Both the position numbers and the translations under genes were made by a program. Below the pieces are notes generated by a model. The model worked only from the letters and a program-made list of their open reading frames with translations. It was not told where the DNA came from and made no database searches. Source: Acanthaster planci (Eukaryota; Echinodermata; Asteroidea; Valvatida; Acanthasteridae). Taken from it: a stretch of 64,000 bases of DNA. Where the stretch lies: NCBI RefSeq assembly GCF_001949145.1, contig NW_019091680.1, forward strand, positions 1-64,000. Reading direction: 5' to 3'. Shown here piece by piece: positions 46,461 to 64,000 of the stretch (within the stretch, counting starts at the first letter, position 1; every line of letters begins with the position of its first letter).

Positions 46461-47230
46461 CCAACTGTCATGACTGTCGACTTTGTTCAGTCCATTCCAA
46501 GTGCGCTTTATAGGGAAGCACATTGAACATGTTGAAATGCATGACTCAGAACAAAATATTTTCCCAAGATTTTCTTAATCATCAGCTGATCAGCCTGGTT
46601 TGAGGTTTTAATTCAGATTTCAATATTTTCGAAGAGTTTCTCTTCAACATTTTCCATCAAAGGTCAAAATGAGGTTTTGGTATGAACGTTTAAATACTAG
46701 TACCGTGACTACATTAGCAAAGAAAATGGAAGAATTCCATTGTCAGACAACACTAATTTGTCCTGCAGTGACCTTTTAGCCATTTGAAAGCAACAAAATG
46801 ACCTAAAAAGTCAGATTTAGTGATTCACTTCGAAAGTACATGTACCAAGAATTTTTCAGACCAGTCTATCTCTTGGTTTGTGCACAAGGTGTCAAGCAGG
46901 GTCCATATATGGAATTCTTTCTGAGAAAGTGCTGGGGAATTTAGCTGATAACGGGAACTGTGTATCCATCATTTATAGGTCTTGCTTTCTGCAGTCCGTT
47001 TAAATTTCAAATCAAAGACAGAAAAAGACAGAGTTTTCCCTATTTAGAGTTGAGCAGCTTTGACATCTAAACTGAGTTTCATACACTTACATGTATGCAC
47101 AAGCAAGGCAGCTATATCTCTCTCATGTAGGTTGGATTTTTGTAACGTTTTGCTATTGTAATCAAGGTAATGTAACAGCTGCAGGCATCAACTCTTTCTT
47201 TTTGGGGGGCTTACTATCTTATGCAGAAAT

Positions 47231-55875
<8,645 letters not shown>

Positions 55876-57941
55876 CAGACCCAGCTGCCACCATTTTGGC
55901 CGTTTTTTTTTTAAATTTTCGGTTTGAATCTTGGAGTTGGGAGTCTCTCAGGCCTGTCAATCAAGATGGGACAGACTTTCTCCTTTTTGTCCTGGCCTTG
56001 TTCTTAGCATCAAAATACATGGTTGACAACATGGTAGGGAAACTTGGCTTCAGCACCCAGTATATTAAGCTTATCAGGCAAAGTAGGGAAAACTAAAAAC
56101 ATCCATGAACATATACCACAGAGGCGCCACCTGCCACTTTGTAAATTGCTTTTGTGAAATACAATTAGCCTGATAACTTCCATGTAATCATTCTATAACA
56201 GCCGTAAACCGATCTTATGATGTGGTAAAGTTAATGTGCAATTTTGGAAAAATACAATTCTTGTTAGACAAATAGGGGCAATGTCTCTCTATTTTGGGGT
56301 TGCCTTAATGTTAAATTTAGGCTATTCCTCATGTAGTAATATTGCTTGGCTAATTGGCTTTCACATTGTCTGAACCCCCTCCCTTACCAAACAACTCAAC
56401 ATGTTTCTGCCAATGCACAAATGCGTCAAGATTATAAGATATTAACACTTCTTTCTACTGCCAGAATGTCAAAAAAGCTAGGGTGAAAAATCAATTTGAT
56501 CCCTCCTGCAAGGACCTGTAGTACGACCATTTCCTCTGAGTAAAGAGAGCAAATCGGCGAGTTATGTGTATAAATACCACTGTCCATTTTATTCACTTCA
56601 TTCAGCAAATTTGAAGTTCATCTTACATAAAAATTGAACTGACAAACTGATAGTGGTCTTGAACGCGTAGATCCAACCAGCAAGGAAATATCAATTGACC
56701 ACTTGCAAAGGTAGGCAGTTTGAGATTGGAATGACAGAGATTGATCACAGGTTGTTCCCAGCAGGGTAAAATTTGGGAAACATTTCTAGAACAGGTACTA
56801 AAAATTTCCAATACCAACCTGGAAGGTAAATTTTGCCATTATCGGCATGTTGCCCAAAACAAGGTAAGATAAGATAAAATTACACACCTTGTACGGGCAT
56901 ATGTCCTGGAAAGCAGTTTTTTCCCACATTCCGTGGCAGAGAAGGTGTAAAATGTCTCTGCAATTCAGCCACAGAAAAACAGACATGCCCTGGGATGTGT
57001 TTGACGAAAGAACCCTATCGCACTTGTTGAAAATTGCAGGTTACATAAAGGTGAATATTCATTGCAAATCACTACAGTAATGCTATCCTGCTAGAGCATG
57101 GGAACAATTCCACTGACCTTGACAGTCTTCGATCCTTCACCGGTTGAAGGATTAAGGACTGCTAGGGTTGAAATTGGAGCACCGATGAATGTTCAAGGAT
57201 TGAACACACCAGTGGGGATTTCAAACACGAATCTCAATGTCTGAGCTGATATTTTAGACGATTTGGGATTTGGTGAAGTTGGGTATTAATTAAAATGAAG
57301 AGCTTGAAACCACGTCAAATGACACGTCACTTGGAACTATGATGTAACGGCTGTCAGTAGGGATCTCCAGTGTCCAGGTGGGTTGACAGGCCTTACTGGC
57401 ATTGTACAGTCAGGGCTCCATCCAAATGAAAATGTGGCATACAAGTCCTGACGTGAACACCACCACGTGCGCCACAGGGCTGAGTCAGTTCGGATAATTT
57501 AGCATTCAAATACTTGACCATTCATTTGACGGAATATTTGGTTGTATAAATACAAACTTCCCGAAACATTCAGAAGACATCGGGAAAACGGTGAAATAGC
57601 TTTCGAAAGTAGTGATTGTACATGAAGACAGGAAATCATGCACAAACGGCAGTCAATGTTAAAAATTGCTGACATGAAAAATGTTGAGGATTTATGAGGG
57701 CGGAAGTCAACTGCTTTTTCAAGTCGCCGACAGAAAGTCGGGTCATAAAACAAGGGTTTATCCGCACTTACCTTGAACTGAGGTTTTAGAATGAAGTCTT
57801 GTTACCTAAGAATTGAACTTTTTTCAAATTTATTTTCCGTATATTTCACTTTCAAATAATTGATTCCAATAATAAATATTCGAATACTTGATGTTGGTAC
57901 GGCCCTACTGCTCCAAGTGCTGATGGTTCAAATTCCAATCG
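55876..57941. other. Intergenic region between convergent METTL25B and UTP15
   Basis: Holds the 3' ends of both genes. No supported exon. At 57120-57172 a diverged copy of the TTAACCCTGACAGTCC palindrome occurs (CAGTCTTCGATCCTTCACC with AAGGATTAAGGACTGCTAGG). I found no clear AATAAA for METTL25B within 600 bp of its stop. Confidence 0.5.
57829..57834 (-). promoter_or_regulatory. Candidate UTP15 polyadenylation signal
   Basis: TTTATT on the plus strand reads AATAAA on the minus strand, 108 bases beyond the UTP15 stop. It is the first canonical hexamer downstream and is followed by an AT-rich stretch. Confidence 0.5.
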
Positions 57942-58189
57942 CTACGACTCCATAGGTACAGCCATTCCACTTCTTTCAGTTCTTTCGGTGGGAATCTCAG
58001 TGTTGGCCGCGGCCAAGTCTTCCCGAGTGCCGTGATCGACAGTCTGTGATGCGGCCAGTACTGTGTCCAGCATTCCCTTGATCTCTTGCAGGGTCCGGTG
58101 ATACTGCAGCTCCTTGTCCAGCGTTATCTTCAGCCTCCTGAAGTGACTGACCAGCTCCTCTGACTCCCCGATGACTGGGGTGTAGATGT
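57942..58189 (-). CDS. UTP15: UTP15 last exon
   Basis: Completes D then IYTPVIGESEELVSHFRRLK and a helical ELQYHRTLQEIKGMLD segment, ending in a polar tail and TAG. The tail is lineage-variable. Acceptor CATATTTCAG. Confidence 0.95.
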
Positions 58190-61100
58190 CTGAAATATGT
58201 CAAGGAAGAAGGGAGGGACGCAAGTTGGTTTCTATCTCAAATGCTGGGATTTTAAACAAGTGGTATAAATCTCAAGACACCATCAGTCAGACTTTTGAAT
58301 TCACTTGAAGACCGCTTCGTACTAGGTGTGAAACCCAACATGAATGCTATTTTATAATGGCACTGCAAATTCACAAAAAGTTAACACGTTTAAACTCAAG
58401 CGAAAGTGCAGCAAATTTACGGCAAGTTTGCTTCATCTTCACATTTGCTTTACGTATGAACACACCTTTAACCCCTTCGCGCCTAGAAGGGGCTAGAGCT
58501 GCAGTAAAAATTGAGATCCTCAGCCCGCTTTTCAGCTATTATTCTCGGCCCATGCTCGAGCAAACACGGTGAAAGAAGGCAGACCCTGGTTCTTGTATAT
58601 ATGGTAATTGGCCATTGTGTGTAGCCCAGAAATGAAAAGACCGAATTTGCATCATAATCACCAGCTTCACAATAGTCCTCACTTTGAAAAGAAGCAATGG
58701 GAATGTGGAAGCTTAAGTAGAGCCGCATGCCACTGAACAATAAGCCTTTTCACCATTTAATTCAAAGCGCGCAGAGCATGCAGGGCCACAAACCGAGAAT
58801 TTGCCATTTGGCAGGTGGCCTTCGTGGCCAAGCGAGGCTGAAATTCTCTGAGTCGGCTTTCGGAAAGAAATTCCCGTCGTCAAGGGGTTAAGTGTGTGTG
58901 AATGATCAACTGAATTCCTTGTATACATGTAGTTGGGCATACGTTTATTCATAATTTTTACTTGAGACAGAAGAAACAGATCAGAACTGGGGTCAACTTG
59001 CTTCTTGATATAAGAGATCCCAATTGCTTTAACACTTGTTGAAAATCAGACTTGAGTCAGCAAAAGACTGTTAGTTCACTAACATTGACAGTGTGGCTTT
59101 TATTTCCCAGAAATGACAACTTATGCACCGGCCACCAACAGGAAGTAGTCAAATCAACAACATGACTCCAGTGTACAATTTCAGTTATCATTCATGTAAT
59201 CCCTTATTCAAGTGCACGTAAAGATACATAAAAGTGGGCACTGTACAAGATTGAGCTATCAATCAACAGAAACATACACTTCTGTGCTTCTATTGAGACC
59301 TTGTATGCTATGTTTCATATTCACGGCTACAAGCAAAGCTTCCATGGTGAAGAAAATGGTGTGGGAAGAAAATTCCAATGAGTTTAAATATTTCTGATGA
59401 AAACTCAAGTCAATGACGACAAATAAACAAAATATCCCAGTAGTGGAGACGGTGGAGTTTAAAGACTTTCGGAAGGTTAAAAAGGGTAACGCTCTGCTGA
59501 CAAGCCTAGCCAAACCTCGCCCCTTGGCAAGGGACACCCCTTGCCCAATATGAAGAAGAATCGGCTCACCTAGCAACATGTTGGTTATGTCGATCACCGT
59601 GCCGGCAAAGTTGGGATTGGTGATGTGCTTCTTCAGGAAGGCGATCATGATACGTAGCCACTTCTCGTCCCGGCCTGCCAGGGCCCTCTTGATGACGCCC
59701 CGTCGTACCAGCTCCTGGAGTACGCTAACCGTCACCTCCGGGGTTTTGATTCTCACGCTGGTCTACAAAATGATGCAGAAATACAGGAATGGCATTTTTC
59801 GTGATGAGTCTCCTCTCCAACAGGTTTTAATTGCAGGTCATCAAAGTACCAAGCCATGCAGTTTCCGCCCAAGATTGGCCGCTATTATAGTTGGCAAGCT
59901 TTTGATCTGCCAGTACCTCATAAGACATTGAGGCTGGTTTCCATGCAAAGTAACTGTGAATCCTCAATCAATCAGCCTAATATTCACCACCTACACCATG
60001 TGAAGTCGTCATTATCATTCTGATCCAGCTGTGGATGTTCTGTGGGCTCTACATTTTCTCAGACTTTTTGAATTTCTTGNNNNNNNNNNNNNNNNNNNNN
60101 NNNNNNNNNNNNNNNNNNNNNNNNNNNNNCAGATTGCACTTTTGTGCTGCCCAACAACTGTGCTTCACTGTCTCATGTGCATAACTGGGCAGTAAACCAA
60201 ATGCAGTGAAGAGGACTGCACAAAAGACCCTGGGTCATTTTGTTCTGGCAATATACAGTGTACACACTGAACCTGTGCATGTTGGAGTTCCATATAGAAA
60301 CTACATGCTCACCAGTGACTGTGGGCATTTGTGCACATTTGTGCTGTAAAACCAAAGGAGGGTTAATGTATGAAAGCTTGCGTACACTGTAAATGCCGAG
60401 TGCGGTGCCTCGGCCTTTGCCTACGACAATGACGGATCTACGTTGGGCTACCTGGGTCAGTAAGAGAGCAATCGCCATGTTGACCTGGGATTACCTCAAC
60501 ACAAAACGTTCAAGGAAATCGGATTCTTTATGAAGGACCGCTCACCCAAATCCTCACTGTAATGGCTATTGCAAAGGTGGAAGAGAGAGGGCTAGACATT
60601 ATATTTACACTAGGGGGCGCTGTTTGTGACACAGATGCACGTGCTGCGCATTCTATTGCACGCTTACATGCCTTCACACATCAAAGTGGCACAGTTGAAA
60701 TAACCTTACGTACCCTATGTTTGATTTCTTACCACCAAAGAAACTTCGGGGGGCTGCATGATCAATGCGTCATCCCTCGCCTGGCCAAAGAAAGGGAACT
60801 TTACATTCACCCCTATAACCCAAAAAATTATGCCTTTATGATTTATGAGTCTGCAAATCTGTGCAAAGTGTATCCGATGGGGTTTGCCAAGTACACGACA
60901 CCACTGACGCAGAGGGTCAGCCTAGTCTCTGGGCTGCCACCAGCGAGGGGGATACTCCTGCTCGGAGGCGTCAGATCGGCCGTACCTTCAGGGCTGCATC
61001 CAGGGCCTTGGAGTGCTCAAACCGCTTCAGCATTGTGTCATACTTCTGTAGGAAGTCTCGGGGATCTTTCTTCACGACGATGTCGCCCTACAATCAATAC

Positions 61101-63526
61101 AGATTTTTCAAAATGCGTTTTTATTCCATCAACAGAAACGGCAGTCCTTTGTGTGATAAACAGCAGTCCTTTCCTTCTCCATGGGCATGCATGTTATTAA
61201 TAAAAGAAAAGGAACAATGCCAAAGACAGATTTGCACGTCTTTTTGGTTATAAAAATGGGTTGAGGATTCGATTAAGACTGGCAAATGTGAAAGAGTTGA
61301 GACGTTTACAATAAAAACACAACAGTCCCAGCTTGGTTGTCTTTTATCTTTGATAGAAAATCACAACTTGGGGTTGACGTGGCAAGTCCACAGCACACAT
61401 GTAATTGGTCTCTAGCTGTTTACCTTCTGAGCGGTGTAGACTTTGTGACCTCTGTCGTAGTACCGATGAGATACCCGACTCAGTTTCAGCTTCCTCTTGG
61501 TTTTCTCGGCATCACCGGGCTCTGGCTTCCTGTGCCTGATGGATATCAGGCCTGAGGACATACCCACCACGACTGTGCTGTCTGTTGGCTGTAGAGGGAA
61601 TAAAAATGGCACCATTTCTGATAAAAAAAAAAAACCAACTCTGGGAGGTCAAGAATGGGTAGTGGTCCGTTCCTCGCCTTTCAACTCTGTGGCCCGAGTT
61701 CGACTCCCGGCTCGATCCACATGTGGATTGGGTCTTCAGTCCCGCCCTGATTTTACAGGTTTAACCCAGAACATTCTTCTGCGGTTTTCCTCCCACCTCT
61801 GAAACTGTAACAGCTTCTCACTATCCCAACTGCGCCGTACACCACAGCATGTACGGGCTATCCTATGGTTGCAAAGGTCATTTAATGTTGAGATGCAGAT
61901 ATCCACTTTGATGGAGCAACGGATCCAGATACAAAGTGGGACATCATGTTAGCAAATGGTACTAAAGCAATGACTGTGTTTATAGAATACCACAGTGACT
62001 GTGTCGTGTGCACAATTACATGTGTGTAAAGGGCATTAGCGCAAGAACCAGTGCGTGAATCAGCACGAGCGATTCCACTACACTTCCTGGTTCAAAATGT
62101 CACACTTCAGAACTCTACACATAATGAGGGTGGGGTAGGAGAATTACTGGAAATTCAAAGGATGGGACTATTCACTTTACCGCTTTTAAGATTTTCAAAA
62201 TCCTGCAAGGTCATCAGAAACGTGGCAAGACTGATGAACGCCCTCAGCCTCTGCTATTTTCAATAGGACTTGTTGCCATCTTAAAACTTAAGTATTAAGA
62301 ACATGCCCATTTATCTTCTTTGCACACGGAAGGATCTAAGCAGATTCAAAACGCTCATAGAAAAAGGGGTTTTTGTAGATAAACTCTTCCAATGACAGCA
62401 CTCTTGAAGAGAGGATTGGATGGTCCCAGCGCTGGTGTCTTCTGGGATTCAGGCTCCTCCATAATCAGCTCTTTTTTTGGGGGGGGAGGCTTTTTTAGAC
62501 TCTTGTCTCTATCTTTCACACATGACTGGTCTTTTTCTAATTCTGTCCACTGAGGTGTGTGCAATACAGTCTAAATTTCCCACCACACCCAGGAAAGCTT
62601 ATCTCCACGTCCTTCTGAGGCTACGCTGCTGAACCTCGCCTATTTCTTACCGAAACACCCATGGACAGGATAGGAGCTGGGTAGTCCAGGCTAGCAACTA
62701 GCTTATAGCTGGCCACATCGTACACCTTGACATGCCTGCATCAAGGAAAAGGATCAATCAACATCTCTGGGATCCTTAGAGGCAAGGCAGGCCATCAAAA
62801 TGTTTCTGAGAGTTGATTTCGAGGAGCATTGAAGAGATTGGAAGGGAAATATTTCAGGTATTTGGGATGCTACAAAATGCAGAAACTCGTGCAGTTTTTG
62901 TACAGCTGCGATCTGAAGTGGTGATGCACTTGGACAGGATGCGCTGAATACCAACCATTCGTTTTTCTACAGCTGATCATGTGGCTTATTAGCACGGGAG
63001 CAAACTTTGTGGACAAAGTAGAGTTCTGATTGATTGGTGACAGAAAGGGAATTGTCCAAAGGAAAAAGTTAAGTGTTACAATTGTAGTAGGGCGCTTTCA
63101 GTTCGACAAGAACTCTACTTCCATTTCTTGTCAGTCATCTAAATTTCCGTTCACAGCAATAAACATGGCCAATAGAGACTTTGCGTGGTAGCCATCTTGC
63201 AGGGCAGCTCTTTTGTTCCACAGAGAAACTTCCTTTGCGCATACCCCATGGAACAGAAGCACTAGCCTGTAAAATGGCAGCCATGCAAACCTGCTATTCA
63301 ATTCAATTCCTTGATCGCAGCCTTGTCAAAGAATTGCAGAGATTCCAATTCCAATCCTGAATTTTCATTCACTGATAAACAGCCTCATACCTATCAATGG
63401 ATGCAGTGAGCAATCTGTTACGAGCTCCATTGAAGCACATGCTGGTAATTGTCTTGTGGTGATTGCTGACGGCAGCGAGCAGCTTACCCCCAGCGAGGGC
63501 ATCCCAAACCTTGACGCAGTTTCCAC
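57942..63526 (-). CDS. UTP15: UTP15, U3 snoRNP component (3' six exons; 5' part off the window)
   Basis: Nucleolar WD40 protein of the small-subunit processome (t-UTP/UTP-A subcomplex), needed for early pre-18S rRNA processing. Exons in the window: 63391-63526, 62651-62735, 61424-61588, 60986-61087, 59570-59762 and 57942-58189. Joined, they give about 304 codons in frame, corresponding to the last WD repeats and the UTP15 C-terminal domain. Signatures: CVKVWDALAGGKLL, NHHKTIT, HVKVYDVASYKLV, VVVGMSSGLISIRHRKPE, FEHSKALDAAL, IKTPEVTVSVLQEL, ALAGRDEK and DIYTPVIGES. No upstream exon is visible between 63527 and 64000, so the N-terminal repeats lie further right. Introns hold a SINE-like copy, an inverted-repeat element near 58.5-58.9 kb and a 50-base gap of Ns. 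Confidence 0.96.
58463..58898. mobile_element. Possible inverted-repeat DNA element
   Basis: ACACCTTTAACCCCTTCGCG at the left edge and GTCAAGGGGTTAAGTGTGTG at the right are inverted matches. Words such as ATTCTCGG and TGGTGAAAAGG also recur inverted inside. About 435 bp, no transposase frame. Termini resemble DNA-transposon-derived repeats, but the arms are short and imperfect. Confidence 0.4.
59570..59762 (-). CDS. UTP15: UTP15 exon: C-terminal domain core
   Basis: TSVRIKTPEVTVSVLQELVR, GVIKRALAGRDEKWL and the helix ending VIDITNMLLG, the best conserved part of the UTP15 C-terminal domain. Acceptor CATTTTGTAG, donor GTGAGC. Confidence 0.96.
60080..60129. other. Assembly gap (50 Ns)
   Basis: Fifty undetermined bases inside a UTP15 intron. 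The exons either side join in phase and match the human order without missing residues, so no coding exon is needed here. Confidence 1.
60607..60620 (+). promoter_or_regulatory. CTCF-like motif
   Basis: ACACTAGGGGGCGC differs from the vertebrate CTCF core CCACTAGGGGGCGC at one position and is the best such match I saw. It lies in a UTP15 intron. Function is untested. Confidence 0.35.
60986..61087 (-). CDS. UTP15: UTP15 exon: linker to C-terminal domain
   Basis: GDIVVKKDPRDFLQKYDTML then KRFEHSKALDAALK, matching the LKxFxxSKALDxxL block of the family. Phase 0 at both ends; the donor is GTACGG. The long open frame on the opposite strand is not a gene. Confidence 0.94.
61424..61588 (-). CDS. 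UTP15: UTP15 exon: last WD-strand and basic linker
   Basis: PTDSTVVVGMSSGLISIRHR closes the propeller, followed by a Lys/Arg-rich linker (EKTKRKLKLSRVSHRYYDRG) likely to be nucleolar or RNA-contacting. Acceptor CCCTCTACAG, donor GTAAAC. Confidence 0.95.
61655..61812 (+). repeat. tRNA-derived SINE-like element
   Basis: A-box-like GGGTAGTGGTCC (61657-61668) and B-box GAGTTCGACTCC (61696-61707) form a tRNA-like head. A tail follows with TGGATTGGGTCTTCAGTCCC and GCGGTTTTCCTCCCAC. An A-run precedes it. In a UTP15 intron. Confidence 0.6.
62651..62735 (-). CDS. UTP15: UTP15 exon: WD repeat strand
   Basis: HVKVYDVASYKLVASLDYPA then PILSMGVS, matching the VKVY-x-TSYK-x-V strand and the start of the next repeat. 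Acceptor CTTGATGCAG, donor GTAAGA. Confidence 0.94.
63391..63526 (-). CDS. UTP15: UTP15 exon: WD repeat
   Basis: GGNCVKVWDALAGGKLLAAV, NHHKTITSMCFNGARNRLLT and ASIDR, a WD repeat that includes the family-typical NHHKT. It opens with two bases of a split Gly codon, so an upstream exon is required beyond the window. Confidence 0.95.
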
Positions 63527-64000
63527 CTTGACAGCAAGGAAAGGAATGATCCATAGTTTGTATAAAAATAGCATTATTCTTGACTTTAGTAAAATGCCTG
63601 TTTTTTAAAGCGACTGATGTCTCTGATATTTAGTAGCACATGCAGCCACTGTAATCTACTGGACAGTGGAGCGCAGAGCTATATTAAATAACTACAGCGC
63701 TACCTTCTCATTCTCGTTGAGAAGATTTGACACCGCCCTCGTTGCAGACTGTTGAATCCATGTGCAAGCTTGTAGAACACTCGAAATCATATAGAATAAA
63801 TCTTGAATTATGTACTCTAAATGCAACATGCATCGAGTACCGATAAAATCCGATTACAAAACGTCACAGCAAAATTAAATTTGCAGCGCATACGCTCATG
63901 CGTTTGCTTGTTCGGTCGTTTATACAATAGCGATACCCAGAGCAATATGAAACACTCACTTACTGATTGTGTGTTTAGGTTTTCGCTCATTGGCTTGATG
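63527..64000. other. UTP15: UTP15 intron running off the window
   Basis: No plausible WD-repeat exon on the minus strand. The sequence is AT-rich with a CCGCCCTCG motif near 63.73 kb. Confidence 0.6.

Larger units (their letters stand above)
42893..47230. other. Spacer between divergent APH-1 and METTL25B
   Basis: Should hold the 5' UTR and promoters of both genes; at 4.3 kb it is too long for a compact shared promoter. It carries MITE-like element C copy 3, a nested fold-back element near 44.07-44.73 kb and a minisatellite near 46.16-46.46 kb. The interval 44.8-45.6 kb is richer in CpG than its surroundings and is the best place to look for start sites. No coding exon found. Confidence 0.5.

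Noticed and set aside
46148-46471. Repeated peptide PQNCGFVTHQYP on the minus strand
   Set aside because: Product of the minisatellite, whose unit lacks stops; no gene context.
42893-47230. Bidirectional promoter shared by APH-1 and METTL25B
   Set aside because: The coding starts are 4.3 kb apart with several repeats between them; nothing in the sequence shows a shared core promoter.
60562-61200. 212-codon plus-strand frame
   Set aside because: Runs through a UTP15 exon on the opposite strand and has no features of its own.

Overview
The window looks like nuclear DNA from a marine invertebrate deuterostome, most likely an echinoderm or a close relative. Genes are split into many small exons with GT-AG introns, intergenic DNA is AT-rich and full of short palindromic elements and tRNA-derived SINE-like copies, and the protein set is animal. 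The assignment to a phylum is inference, resting on general texture such as frequent TACATGTA words and GCGCCCTCT motifs.

Six genes can be supported. (1) 2993-14929, minus: a seven-exon nicotinic acetylcholine receptor alpha-type subunit, complete at 501 residues. (2) 19044-20873, plus: an uncharacterised single-exon protein of 609 residues with two Cys/His clusters and protein-phosphatase-1 docking-like motifs near its C-terminus. (3) 23188-30584, minus: a five-exon type II membrane TNF-superfamily ligand, complete at 397 residues. (4) 35032-42892, minus: a six-exon gamma-secretase subunit APH-1, complete at 258 residues. (5) 47231-55875, plus: an eight-exon METTL25B/RRNAD1-like methyltransferase-family protein with one unresolved reading-frame step in exon 5. 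(6) 57942-63526, minus: the last six exons of the U3 snoRNP protein UTP15; its 5' part lies beyond the right edge. All exon joins listed were phase-checked and keep the reading frame, except the METTL25B step.

Region by region: 1-2992 has no gene I can support. The acetylcholine receptor gene fills 3-15 kb and its introns carry a palindromic MITE-like element and two SINE-like copies. 15-19 kb is intergenic with another MITE-like element and a TTTGG-rich simple repeat. The intronless gene and the TNF ligand converge on 20.9-23.2 kb. 30.6-35.0 kb is intergenic with two copies of a small palindromic element. APH-1 occupies 35-43 kb, with a 73-bp tandem repeat and an AATCCTCC-rich inverted repeat in its introns. 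APH-1 and METTL25B diverge from a 4.3-kb spacer that holds a large nested fold-back element and a minisatellite. METTL25B and UTP15 converge on 55.9-57.9 kb. A 50-base assembly gap (Ns, 60080-60129) lies in a UTP15 intron.

The genes do not form an operon or an evident functional cluster: synaptic or sensory ion channel, cytokine signalling, intramembrane proteolysis, an RNA/ribosome-linked methyltransferase family and ribosome biogenesis. The most novel items are the unrecognised 609-residue protein and the several families of short inverted-repeat elements.
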